Shown here piece by piece: positions 9,354 through 20,473 of a DNA stretch of 64,000 bases. Made by a program: the position numbers and the translations under genes. Position 1 is the first letter of the stretch; each line of letters starts with the position of its first letter. The DNA comes from Muribaculaceae bacterium (GTDB taxonomy: Bacteria; Bacteroidota; Bacteroidia; Bacteroidales; Muribaculaceae), in contig JAFLTP010000001.1 of assembly GCA_022510405.1 (NCBI GenBank), positions 62,001 through 126,000 of the forward strand, in the 5' to 3' direction. The notes beneath the pieces were generated by a model that saw only the letters and a list, made by a program, of their open reading frames with translations, did no database searches and had not been told where the DNA came from.

Positions 9354-12236
9354 ATGAAAAAATTATTTATGCTATTTGCAGCAGCTGCTATGTCAGTTGG
9401 TATTCTGCATGCACAACAGGTAACGGTGAGCTGGAGTCTTACAGGTTCCGGTGACGATCAATTAAAGGGTGTAAGTACATCTGAAAATGTAACATTTACA
9501 GGGGTAACACCGGGTGAATTTATTACAATTGGAAATGTAAAAAAATATAACGAAGGTAGTGGTACTCTCTTCTCCCCGGCTTCTAAAGATGAAAAGAAAA
9601 CCCCCCAAGAAGGTTATGATGTGGTTTTTGGCTTCGAAGTGTCTTCCGGCTATTCATTTAAACCCACCAGTCTTTCTTTTTTTAGTGCTGCAGACGGGTC
9701 TGGGAATATACACCTTATCGATGTTACAATTAGTGATGGATCTATAAATGAAAAAATTGTAGATACTTATCAACCTGGAAGAGGTTCCTCTAATGCTGAA
9801 GTGAACACTTCCTCAATTTCAAGTGGGAATACATATGAAGGACCAATAAACCTTACATTCGATCTTTATGGAAAACCGGGTGACGTAACAAAGGGTTGGG
9901 CAATAGGTGACATAGTCTTAATTGGAGAACTTATCAGTAAAAGTGATACACGTGAATCTGCACCCCTATCTTGGAACCCGAAAGAGGTGACTTTAAAGAT
10001 TCGTGATAAATTTACAGCACCGGTTTTGGTAAATACTGAGAATCTTCCTGTAACTTTCTCTTCAAGCGATGAAAAACTTGCTCAAGTAAATGAAAATGGT
10101 GTTATAACTCTTGCAGATGGAGAACTTGGAACGGCCATTATTACAGCTACATATGATGGTTCAGAGTCAGGTGCACCTTACAAAACCACTAATGTTACTA
10201 CCACTATAAATGTTGAAACTAATGTAGTTAACGTATACGCTTGGGAAGAATATCCTGAAGTTGAAACAATCGAACTCACTAATAGGTGGACCGCTGAAAA
10301 TACTTCAGGTACAATTACCAAGGAATCCCAGCTTCTATTAGATGATAATATTTCCATAAGCACTGTTTTTGACGCCAAGTATTCAAACTATCCTTTGAGT
10401 TATTTAGGTTATGATTTCAAAGGCGCCGCACAGTTAAGCCGTGTAGATGCAGCTCCTACTGAAAGTGTGATGACCGGAATTGAAAAGGCAGACAATTCTC
10501 CTCTTATCGTAACACCTAACAGTGATCTTCAACTGGTAATGTTCTTCCGTCGTCAAGGAGCTGAATTAAGAAGTGTTGATTCTGATAATGTAGCCGAAAA
10601 TGTAATTACAAGAACACACTATATTGGTATGAAGGCTGATGATGGTAAAGGTGTGGTGGCTTCTTCACATAATGACATCGCTACTTCTATTTATCCGGAG
10701 CTTGTAATGGGTAAAACCTTGAATGAAGCAAAAGGAGATGATTATTTGGCATGTGCGGCTATCTTCAATCTAAAAGCCGGTGAAACATATACAATTTGGG
10801 CCAAAGGTACCACAATCGCTCTTAATGCTATCGGTTATGTACTACCCGATCCCGAGGCTTCTGATAAAGCTCCTATTTCATGGTCCTCAAGTTCTGTGAA
10901 ATACAAGATAAGAGACAATATTGAGAAAGTAGAACTTCCGACTCTTAAGAACGAGGAAAATTTGGAAGTGACTTATGCATCTTCAAATCCTGAAATCGCC
11001 ACAATTGATGAAAACGGTAAAGTGACTTTGAAAAATGAAGTTGAAGGTAAAACAACAATTTCTGCCACTTATACCGGAAATAAATATGTTGAAACTACAG
11101 TAGAATATGTAATCAATGTAGTAACTAATGAAGTTAAAGCTTATGAATGGGCACCGTTTGAACCGGAAGTGACATTTAACTTTGACTATCTCTGGAAAGC
11201 TGGTAATTCTGATGTAAGTGCCGGTAAACTAATCGATGACAAAAATATCGATGTTTCAACGGTATATAATGCCAATGCGAATAAAAATTATAAAGGTACA
11301 TTCTTCGGTGAAGAATTCGAAGGATCACTACAAATCGGTCGAGTAGCTGACGCTCCATCAGAGGGTAATCTCACCGGAACAGAAAACAGTGGTAGTAGTC
11401 CGCTCGTGGTGAAACCACAGACCGACCTTCAGTTGGTTGTGATATTCCGCAAACAAGGTGTTGAGATTGGTGAACCCACAGTGGTGGATAATAAAGAGGA
11501 AAATGTTATAACTACAACTTACGTTATTGGGTCTACACCAAATGACAAGAAGTCTCTTTTTGCAGCAAATCAAAGTGATGTGACTACCAAACTTGAGCAG
11601 ACTATTGTAGACGGCGGAGCATATGATGGAAAAGAAAACGCCAATGGTAGCAATGACTACCTGTACGTAGCAGTTGCTTGGGATCTTAAAGGTGGTGAAA
11701 CTTATACTATTTGGGGTACCGGCTCAACTATTTGTGTGAACGGTATCGGATACATTCTTCCCTATACAGCTCCGGAAACTCCTGAAGTTAAGGTAGACGA
11801 AGAATCTTTTGTTGACAACACCATAGAGCTTAACGGTAAAAATAAGGTAGTAAAGATCAATGCTTCAAACGAAGGAAACAATGTTTATTATCGTTTCGAA
11901 GCCGAAGAAGCTGGAATAGAAGTGCTTGCTGCCGTTCCCGAAACTATTGTTCATGAAGGTAAGGAATATTTGCTCGTTCCAGAAAATGGTATTGAACTTT
12001 CACAAGCAGGAACTCTCTTATTCTTCGAACATGATCCCGCTACCGACATCAGGAGTGAAGTGGCATCAATTACAGTAACCGGAAAAGGTGATACTTCAGG
12101 TGTGGCCGGTATAGGTAATGATGCAGACTCTGACGTTGAATTCTACAATCTCCAGGGTGTGCGTGTATCTAACCCACAAGGCGGTATCTATATTCGTCGT
12201 CAAGGTAACACCGTCACCAAAGTGATTGTGAGATAA
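9354..12236 (+). CDS. Secreted modular protein with a duplicated Big_2-containing unit; function unknown
   Basis: A clear signal peptide ends at ILHAQQ. Residues about 22 to 200 form a beta-sandwich like the N-terminal module of the CE8 protein. Two units of about 295 residues then follow head to tail (about 203-500 and 503-800). Each starts with a Big_2-like Ig fold (NENGVITLADGE and DENGKVTLKNEV) and ends with an unnamed beta-rich module that contains SPLIVTPNSDLQLVMFFRRQG or SPLVVKPQTDLQLVVIFRKQG and a GETYTIW...IGYVLP strand pair. The C-terminus (VEFYNLQGVRVSNPQGGIYI) resembles a type IX sorting tail. No catalytic residues are evident. A carbohydrate-binding or adhesive surface protein is the likeliest role. 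The gene lies downstream of the pectin esterase on the same strand. Confidence 0.8.
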   Translation: MKKLFMLFAAAAMSVGILHAQQVTVSWSLTGSGDDQLKGVSTSENVTFTGVTPGEFITIGNVKKYNEGSGTLFSPASKDEKKTPQEGYDVVFGFEVSSGYSFKPTSLSFFSAADGSGNIHLIDVTISDGSINEKIVDTYQPGRGSSNAEVNTSSISSGNTYEGPINLTFDLYGKPGDVTKGWAIGDIVLIGELISKSDTRESAPLSWNPKEVTLKIRDKFTAPVLVNTENLPVTFSSSDEKLAQVNENGVITLADGELGTAIITATYDGSESGAPYKTTNVTTTINVETNVVNVYAWEEYPEVETIELTNRWTAENTSGTITKESQLLLDDNISISTVFDAKYSNYPLSYLGYDFKGAAQLSRVDAAPTESVMTGIEKADNSPLIVTPNSDLQLVMFFRRQGAELRSVDSDNVAENVITRTHYIGMKADDGKGVVASSHNDIATSIYPELVMGKTLNEAKGDDYLACAAIFNLKAGETYTIWAKGTTIALNAIGYVLPDPEASDKAPISWSSSSVKYKIRDNIEKVELPTLKNEENLEVTYASSNPEIATIDENGKVTLKNEVEGKTTISATYTGNKYVETTVEYVINVVTNEVKAYEWAPFEPEVTFNFDYLWKAGNSDVSAGKLIDDKNIDVSTVYNANANKNYKGTFFGEEFEGSLQIGRVADAPSEGNLTGTENSGSSPLVVKPQTDLQLVVIFRKQGVEIGEPTVVDNKEENVITTTYVIGSTPNDKKSLFAANQSDVTTKLEQTIVDGGAYDGKENANGSNDYLYVAVAWDLKGGETYTIWGTGSTICVNGIGYILPYTAPETPEVKVDEESFVDNTIELNGKNKVVKINASNEGNNVYYRFEAEEAGIEVLAAVPETIVHEGKEYLLVPENGIELSQAGTLLFFEHDPATDIRSEVASITVTGKGDTSGVAGIGNDADSDVEFYNLQGVRVSNPQGGIYIRRQGNTVTKVIVR

Positions 12237-12291
12237 TACACATAGGAAATAATCTCTACGGAGCCTTTCAGGTTGCGTACAAATCTCAAAA

Positions 12292-12320
12292 GCGAGAGCC
12301 CGGACAATTCGGACTCTCGC
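12292..12320. terminator. Bidirectional terminator between convergent genes
   Basis: GCGAGAGCCCG pairs with CGGACTCTCGC (one wobble) around ACAATT. A TCTTCTTTCT tract follows on the plus strand and TTTT on the minus strand. It lies between the modular secreted protein and the GH2 gene. Confidence 0.85.
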
Positions 12321-12383
12321 TCTTCTTTCTACGATACCTTAAGTCAGTTTTGCAGAGCAGCAAAGCTATTAATACTTTTCTAT

Positions 12384-15494
<3,111 letters not shown>

Positions 15495-15504
15495 TTAAAG
15501 TTTC

Positions 15505-15512
15505 CAAAGATA
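15505..15512 (-). promoter_or_regulatory. Bacteroidota -7 box for the GH2 gene
   Basis: The minus strand reads TATCTTTG, a match to TAnnTTTG, 19 bases upstream of the GH2 start codon. Confidence 0.6.
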
Positions 15513-15729
15513 AATAATAAATGAAACACCCGCAAAAAGAGATCTAAAGGAAGAATTATAGAAAAGGAAGATTTTTATTAAAATAATCAGGAGGGTGATT
15601 TTGTCCGTGACAGGATTTATTATTTTGTATTTTCTATAAAACTTTAATTATTTGAATATTGCAAAATTAATTCTCTTCCGCTATGAAAGTCTAACAGACC
15701 AAAACACTTACACCAAAACCACAGAAGTT

Positions 15730-16920
15730 TTAAACGACGGACAGAGGAAATTTCGGATTCTTGGTAAGTCTGGATCCGGGATAATAAAAGGCTAATATTT
15801 CCTCGTAAGTGGCACCTTTTGAAGCCATATTGGCTGCGCCTATCTGGCATAGTCCAACACCATGACCCCAGCCCCTTCCACTTAATTTCAACTTGTCTCC
15901 CAAATCTTCTATATCAAAAGCGGACGAATAAAGATGGTTATCTGACAGTAAGCGTCTTATCCACAATTCCTTTCCTATAACCAGACTTGATTCAGTGCCC
16001 TCCAATCTTAACAAATCGATCCGTCGGGAGGGTCCGTGATGAAGCGGAATCACCTTCAATAACTTTCCTATGTTCCTGCCGAATTTTTCCCTAAGATTAC
16101 TTTCGATTTCTGCTTTAGTAATTTCTGTTTCCCATCTATACCCATACCCCGAAGTAGAAAGATCATAATCTTTGAGAACACTTGAAAGCAAAAGCTTTCG
16201 ACTACGGGGACTGAGATCAGACAAATCACACCACGGATCCTTAATACTTTTAATACAATCTATTTCTATGGGTTGCCAACATGTAGAGAAAAGTTCTGTC
16301 ACACCTCCGCAACATTTGGAAAATCGAGCATCTATAATATTACCCTTTTCAGAAATCAAAAGTTCATTTGCAGTGCTTTTTATCGCTTGCAACGATGTTG
16401 GATGAACTTCTTGAAGGCCCTGATACCGTTGACAATGATCATCCGAACAAACATGAAACCCTCGATGGCTGCCCGTGTCGTCCCAGCCAATCAAACAATC
16501 TTCGGTGTTTAATTGACCCTCGGGACCACAATGATGAAGATTCAAAATTTTGCCAAGTACCCAACTCCTTGATATCACTGCATGGGCTTTCAGAAACTCA
16601 ATCGGAGCTGACGGATTCATTTCACTGCCTACCACACATTCAAGGTAAGTTTCAACAGGGAGAGTATTAATCAAAGAAACCTTGTCTTCAGGTTCAGCAT
16701 TTTTATTATCTTCTCCATAAGTTTTATCTCTACCTTCCCCGGACACCCTATTTCCCTCCTTTTTAGGCTTGAGAAGTTCTACTTTCCCGCTTAAGATAAC
16801 CCTTATGGTCTTTTCCCAATGGAACCCATCACCGATCAACATGTTTTCCAATACTGTAAAATCCCCCTCCTCTCTCAAAATGGGTTCTCCGGCTGTCTTT
16901 ATTCCAACTTTTATCTCCAT
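15730..16920 (-). CDS. SpoIID/LytB-domain protein
   Basis: This 396-residue protein carries a SpoIID-like domain in two blocks: VETYLECVVGSEMNPSAPIEFLKAHAVISRSW-type sequence at about 93-125, and GRGWGHGVGLCQIGAANMAS near the C-terminus. In sporulating Firmicutes SpoIID is a peptidoglycan lytic transglycosylase. Bacteroidales do not sporulate, and their homologues are usually annotated only by domain, so a cell-wall role is inference. No signal peptide is visible from this start, which is odd for a wall enzyme. Cysteine and histidine pairs at about 150-180 (HHCGPEG, CSDDHCQ) and a CCGGVTE motif are typical of this clade. A -7 box lies 86 bases upstream. Confidence 0.85.
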   Translation of the reverse strand: MEIKVGIKTAGEPILREEGDFTVLENMLIGDGFHWEKTIRVILSGKVELLKPKKEGNRVSGEGRDKTYGEDNKNAEPEDKVSLINTLPVETYLECVVGSEMNPSAPIEFLKAHAVISRSWVLGKILNLHHCGPEGQLNTEDCLIGWDDTGSHRGFHVCSDDHCQRYQGLQEVHPTSLQAIKSTANELLISEKGNIIDARFSKCCGGVTELFSTCWQPIEIDCIKSIKDPWCDLSDLSPRSRKLLLSSVLKDYDLSTSGYGYRWETEITKAEIESNLREKFGRNIGKLLKVIPLHHGPSRRIDLLRLEGTESSLVIGKELWIRRLLSDNHLYSSAFDIEDLGDKLKLSGRGWGHGVGLCQIGAANMASKGATYEEILAFYYPGSRLTKNPKFPLSVV

Positions 16921-17006
16921 CTTCAGTTCTCAAACATTATCTCTCTCTTAATTAAAATAAAAATCCGATTCCTTTCCTTATAAGTATATATGATTTGTTT
17001 TACTTT

Positions 17007-17014
17007 CAAAGATA
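17007..17014 (-). promoter_or_regulatory. -7 box for the SpoIID-domain gene
   Basis: The minus strand reads TATCTTTG (TAnnTTTG) 86 bases upstream of the start codon. Confidence 0.5.
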
Positions 17015-17083
17015 TTAATTAGTAGTAAATATTTGAACTTGAATTCCCCATAAATATTGAAGTGTTGACCAAAAATGTCCAAC

Positions 17084-17103
17084 TTTTGGGCTTGGAGAAA
17101 AAG
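17084..17103 (+). repeat. 20-bp direct repeat, left copy
   Basis: TTTTGGGCTTGGAGAAAAAG is identical to 18473-18492. Both copies are preceded by a TGACCAAAA segment. Together they bracket a segment of about 1.4 kb with two small genes and a pseudogene, so they may be recombination remnants. Confidence 0.7.
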
Positions 17104-17190
17104 GAAACTCGGTAAGGAAATGCTTTTCAAAGGTTTACAGGGTTAATGAGTGTCCGTAAAAGAACGAAGGGTTTGTACTTCTATGTCTAT

Positions 17191-17244
17191 CTATGTCTTC
17201 CCAGTAAGTTTATGTTCAAGTTCTATCCTTTCCTCAGCTGATAT
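17191..17244 (-). pseudogene. Truncated copy of the 66-residue gene at 30727-30927
   Basis: On the minus strand, 17191-17268 matches the promoter and first codons of the intact gene at 30727-30951. The -7 box TAAATTTG and the SAEERIELE coding segment are shared. The start codon has become ATA, and the frame ends after 17 codons. It is a dead fragment of a duplicated cassette and marks past recombination between the scar zone and the defence island. Confidence 0.75.
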
Positions 17245-17695
17245 GATTCCTTTATTTTTGCAAATTTAATAAAAACGACAAATCGCCAAAGTGTCTTTCA
17301 TAAGACAAAGAGGGAAAAGTGAAATTTGATTTTGATGAGGAATGTATACCATAAACCCCATTAAGAAATGATTTCCTGTCATCCTACAATAAAAAAGCAA
17401 TTACTAATGCTTATTTGTTCGGAAAGTTCTCCACTCTTCAGATAATAATTATCGTTGGTTATAAATAAGAGGAAATATTCTTATATATTAGACTTAGTGG
17501 GATGAATGAAGCAGAAGATGTCGCCAATGCAGAAGCTGTTGGGTTATTTTAAGATTTGATAAAGAGAAGTTTTACATAGGTGTTCAATCAAAATGGTTCG
17601 ACACTTTTAATTCTGTTTTTGCTACCACAGACAGTAGATTTGTGTTTTATAAATAAAAGTAGTAGTTTTGCGTTAGATATGTGAAAGAGTTTATA
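17245..17695. other. AT-rich non-coding stretch
   Basis: I see no open frame of substance, strong hairpin or recognised repeat here beyond the conserved -7 box of the adjacent pseudogene (17261-17268). It lies between the integration scar and a small gene pair. Confidence 0.5.
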
Positions 17696-17857
17696 ATGAA
17701 GAGAAATAAGCCATATACTGTTTTCAATTCTTCAACAGAGGATAAATCAGAAAATAAACCTTTGTCAAATTCTCATACGACTATAAAATTGAGAACCATA
17801 TCCACGGAGGAACGGGAGAATTTAAGAATACCAACATATCAGTATCTTCTTCCATGA
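17696..17857 (+). CDS. Small 53-residue protein, translationally coupled to the next gene
   Basis: A short frame starts at ATG 17696 (MKRNKPYTVFNSSTEDKSEN) and stops at TGA 17855-17857. Its stop overlaps the ATG of the next gene in an ATGA junction. That overlap and the absence of any better start for the downstream gene support real translation. The sequence is polar, has no membrane segment and contains a charged STEERENLRIP stretch. I do not recognise it. It could be an antitoxin-like or regulatory partner of the 187-residue protein, but only the arrangement suggests this. Confidence 0.5.
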   Translation: MKRNKPYTVFNSSTEDKSENKPLSNSHTTIKLRTISTEERENLRIPTYQYLLP

Positions 17858-18417
17858 ACAGGAAACTTGGATATTATCAACCAAGATTTATAATGCGGAG
17901 TGTAGACCCAATCTCACTTCGCATTACTGATTTATGGACTTTCCGATCATTAAAGAGTAATAAGAGATATATTGTTGAAGTTGAAGGATTTGAAAATGAG
18001 TTTTACGGCATAAAGTTTTATTGGAAAGGAGTAGAAAAAAGCAAAGACCGTTACTCATTATTGACCAATGACTATGAGCCGAGAACCATTGTTCGGTCTT
18101 GTATTGAAGTAATGCTGGATTATTACAGAGAAAATCCTTTTGTATCTTTTGGTTTTGTGGCAGCTCCCGACTTGGAAAAAGATATAAAAGGTAAACATAT
18201 TAATCCACAAAAGGGAAATCGACGTTTTCTTTTTTACCAAAGAATGATGATTAACTTATTTGGTCCTCAAACTTTCAGCCAGATTTCAGATACAGAAAAT
18301 AGAATATACCTCATGTTAAATAATCGGCAATTGTCAGACGGATTGATTTCTATTAAGAGCTTGGAACAAAGATTAAATCAACTTTATCAAGGAGATTTCA
18401 CTATAAGTGAAGAATAA
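17854..18417 (+). CDS. Hypothetical protein, 187 residues
   Basis: I do not recognise the family. The protein is soluble, without signal peptide or membrane segment. It is mixed alpha/beta with an aromatic-rich core (DLWTFRSLKSNKRYIVEVEGF, FYGIKFYWKG) and an RSCIEVMLDYYRENP helix. It is coupled by a 4-base overlap to the 53-residue frame upstream. The pair lies between two copies of a 20-bp direct repeat in a zone of integrase debris, so it was probably brought in by a mobile element. Confidence 0.6.
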   Translation: MNRKLGYYQPRFIMRSVDPISLRITDLWTFRSLKSNKRYIVEVEGFENEFYGIKFYWKGVEKSKDRYSLLTNDYEPRTIVRSCIEVMLDYYRENPFVSFGFVAAPDLEKDIKGKHINPQKGNRRFLFYQRMMINLFGPQTFSQISDTENRIYLMLNNRQLSDGLISIKSLEQRLNQLYQGDFTISEE

Positions 18418-18472
18418 TCAAAAATGGTCTTAAAAATGGGAGGGTGACCAAAAGAGACTAAAAAAGACCATA

Positions 18473-18492
18473 TTTTGGGCTTGGAGAAAAAG
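18473..18492 (+). repeat. 20-bp direct repeat, right copy
   Basis: Identical to 17084-17103. It lies 55 bases after the stop of the 187-residue gene. Confidence 0.7.
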
Positions 18493-18770
18493 AAAAGAGA
18501 GATATATTGCTGAATTTTAGTAGGCTGTCTCTCGTTTGCAATACCTAGAACAACCATCTAATGTATAATCCATAGGAAGGCATGAGAATTTATCTGTATT
18601 GATATTCAATATGTTAGTGATTTTAGAATCTTGAATAAATTCCGAGGTTTACCTTTAGTCTGCTATCTTTGCAACCCAAATTGAAGATTTTTATTACTTT
18701 TGTGAACACCTGTTTACAAGGTTAAGAAATTTATGGCAGTCAAGAAAAAATATAGGCAGCAAGCGATGTT
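18493..18770. other. Non-coding stretch with a -7 box and the remnant start of an integrase
   Basis: TATCTTTG at 18664-18671 matches a -7 box. ATG at 18733 opens a 13-codon frame (MAVKKKYRQQAML) that soon stops. It probably marks the old start of the integrase whose 3' end survives downstream. Confidence 0.45.
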
Positions 18771-19100
18771 GTGATTGTATTTAGTGACGCTCTTATGAAA
18801 TTAATTGGAGAACCATCCGAGGAACAGACAGGAGAAAGTCTTAAATTTCTTCTTCCGACACATAATATGTGTTTGAAAGCTCTGCGTCATTGGACAAAGA
18901 GAGCCGGAATAGAGAAACATATCACATGGCATTGTGCCAGACATTCATTTGCCGTCAATATCCTTAATAGTGGAGCCAACATCAAGACAGTTGCCAGTCT
19001 TTTAGGGCACAGCGGTTTAAAGCATATAGAAAAATACACCCGAGCCGTTGACAGCCTTAAAGAAGCAGCCATCAACAGTCTCCCGGATTTCAAACTATAA
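18771..19100 (+). pseudogene. Tyrosine recombinase remnant (C-terminal catalytic part)
   Basis: About 85 residues match the end of a Bacteroidota tyrosine integrase: ITWHCARHSFAVNIL supplies the HxxR box, LLGHSGLKHIEKYTR the second His and the nucleophile Tyr. The arm-binding and core-binding domains and the first catalytic Arg and Lys are missing; a full enzyme needs about 400 residues. The frame starts abruptly after a stop. This is the 3' remnant of an old integrative element, unlike the complete integrase at 33186-34592. Confidence 0.8.
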
Positions 19101-19110
19101 TAATATAAGA

Positions 19111-20268
19111 ATGGAAAATCAAATAAAGATAAGATATGATCATGCAGCAGAAGTTATTAAAACTGCTGTGCTTGAAGGTCAATATGAGGCAGTTAAAGAT
19201 GTTAATCGAATCCAGTTGGCTACCTATTATTGGATTGGTAAATATGTTTCTGAGAATTCTAGAAAGGGATTTTGGGGTTCACATGCTTTAGAGCATATAA
19301 GTGAAAGATTACATAAATTATTGCCAGGGTTACGCGGTTATTCTGCCGAAAGTCTTAAGAAAATGCGACAATTCTATGAAGAATGGCCGATATTAGATAG
19401 TTCAACAGAAGATTGCGTAGTTGCACCTTCATCGGATAATTCGGTAATTGCAATTACCGAATTACAAACGACTGAAAAAGAAATAGATATATTTCGGGAA
19501 TTGCGAATACCGAATTTAGTAGAATTCCCGGTTGAAGATTTCTTTAAAATACCGTTTACTCATCATATTGGAATTTTCAGTTCTGTCAAGGATTCAAAGG
19601 CTCGCTATTATTATATCCATAAATGTGCAGAGGAACATTTATCAGTAAAGGCATTGTTAAAGTCAATAAAAGATAAAGATTACGAAAACCAAAAGGAAAT
19701 ACCCAATAACTTTCTCACAACTATTCCTAATAAACAAATGCAAAGAAAAGCTGTTCTGGCATTTAAAGATTCCTATGTCTTAGATTTCATTAATGTGGAG
19801 GAAATTGGGGAACGGGATTTACAAGATATTGATGAGCGTGTGGTGGAACAACAAATAGTACATAATATCAAGAAATTCATTATGACATTTGGCAAAGACT
19901 TCACATATGTGGGTAATCAATATCATTTGGAGATTTACTCTGAAGAGTTTTTTCCGGATCTTTTATTTTTCAATAGAGAATTGAACGCATTAGTAGTTGT
20001 GGAATTAAAAACAGGTAAATTTAAACCTGGATATTTAGGGCAGTTAGTCAATTATTTACGCATTCTTGATGACAAGGTGAAAAAGCCCCATGAAAATCCC
20101 GCAATAGGAATAGTATTATGCAAAGAAGCTAATAAAAGTTATGTAGAATACATCATTCAATCTTATGATCAACCAATGGGAGTTGCTACTTATACAACGT
20201 CACAAGAAATGCCTGAGGCTTTAAAAGAGACTCTTCCAAATATGGATGAACTCAAGAAACTCCTATGA
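19111..20268 (+). CDS. DUF1016 (YhcG-type) PD-(D/E)XK nuclease family protein
   Basis: The start is ATG at 19111 (MENQIKIRYDHAAEVIKTAV), 10 bases after the integrase remnant; a longer frame upstream overlaps that remnant and is rejected. Residues about 1-110 form the DUF1016 N-terminal helical domain (LATYYWIGKYVSE, GYSAESLKKMRQFYEEWP). The C-terminal half has the nuclease core: D283 in EEFFPDLLFF and E298-x-K300 in VVVELKTGKF. The family is abundant in mobile and defence loci, and its physiological target is unsettled. The middle linker contains a 28-base perfect palindrome at the DNA level, and related palindromes follow the gene. It is complete, at 385 residues. Confidence 0.88.
   Translation: MENQIKIRYDHAAEVIKTAVLEGQYEAVKDVNRIQLATYYWIGKYVSENSRKGFWGSHALEHISERLHKLLPGLRGYSAESLKKMRQFYEEWPILDSSTEDCVVAPSSDNSVIAITELQTTEKEIDIFRELRIPNLVEFPVEDFFKIPFTHHIGIFSSVKDSKARYYYIHKCAEEHLSVKALLKSIKDKDYENQKEIPNNFLTTIPNKQMQRKAVLAFKDSYVLDFINVEEIGERDLQDIDERVVEQQIVHNIKKFIMTFGKDFTYVGNQYHLEIYSEEFFPDLLFFNRELNALVVVELKTGKFKPGYLGQLVNYLRILDDKVKKPHENPAIGIVLCKEANKSYVEYIIQSYDQPMGVATYTTSQEMPEALKETLPNMDELKKLL
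19437..19464. repeat. 28-bp perfect palindrome inside the DUF1016 coding sequence
   Basis: The sequence is self-complementary over all 28 bases, centred on AATTGCAATT and flanked by TTCGGT/ACCGAA. It encodes part of the variable linker. The TTCGG...CCGAA flanks recur in the palindromes downstream of the gene. Confidence 0.85.
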
Positions 20269-20272
20269 CTAA

Positions 20273-20303
20273 TAGAACTATTCGGAATTTCCGAATAGTT
20301 CTA
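20273..20303. terminator. 31-bp inverted repeat directly after the DUF1016 gene
   Basis: The arms TAGAACTATTCGGA and TCCGAATAGTTCTA (14 bp, perfect) enclose ATT, five bases after the stop codon. No T-run follows. It could end or stabilise the mRNA, or be a repetitive palindromic element. Confidence 0.6.
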
Positions 20304-20376
20304 TCAAGCTTATAGAATACATAGCATTAGAAGTGAAATAATGGGATAGAGATTTTAATAGTAGGAAATCCAGTTA

Positions 20377-20391
20377 TTCGGAATTTCCGAA
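20377..20391. repeat. Second copy of the TTCGGAATTTCCGAA palindrome
   Basis: It is identical to the core of the 20273-20303 repeat (20281-20295). A degenerate third copy (TGTCGGAATTTCTGACA) lies at about 20436-20452, just before the HD-domain gene. Three related palindromes thus occur within 180 bases. Confidence 0.7.
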
Positions 20392-20473
20392 CTACTGAAG
20401 AACGCATATCTCATAAATATTTACGAAGATGAACCTGTCGGAATTTCTGACAAGTTCAAAATAAAGATATAGG

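Noticed and set aside
15644-15850. Minus-strand frame of 68 codons at the end of the SpoIID-domain gene
   Set aside because: Out-of-frame shadow overlapping the conserved SpoIID motif region.
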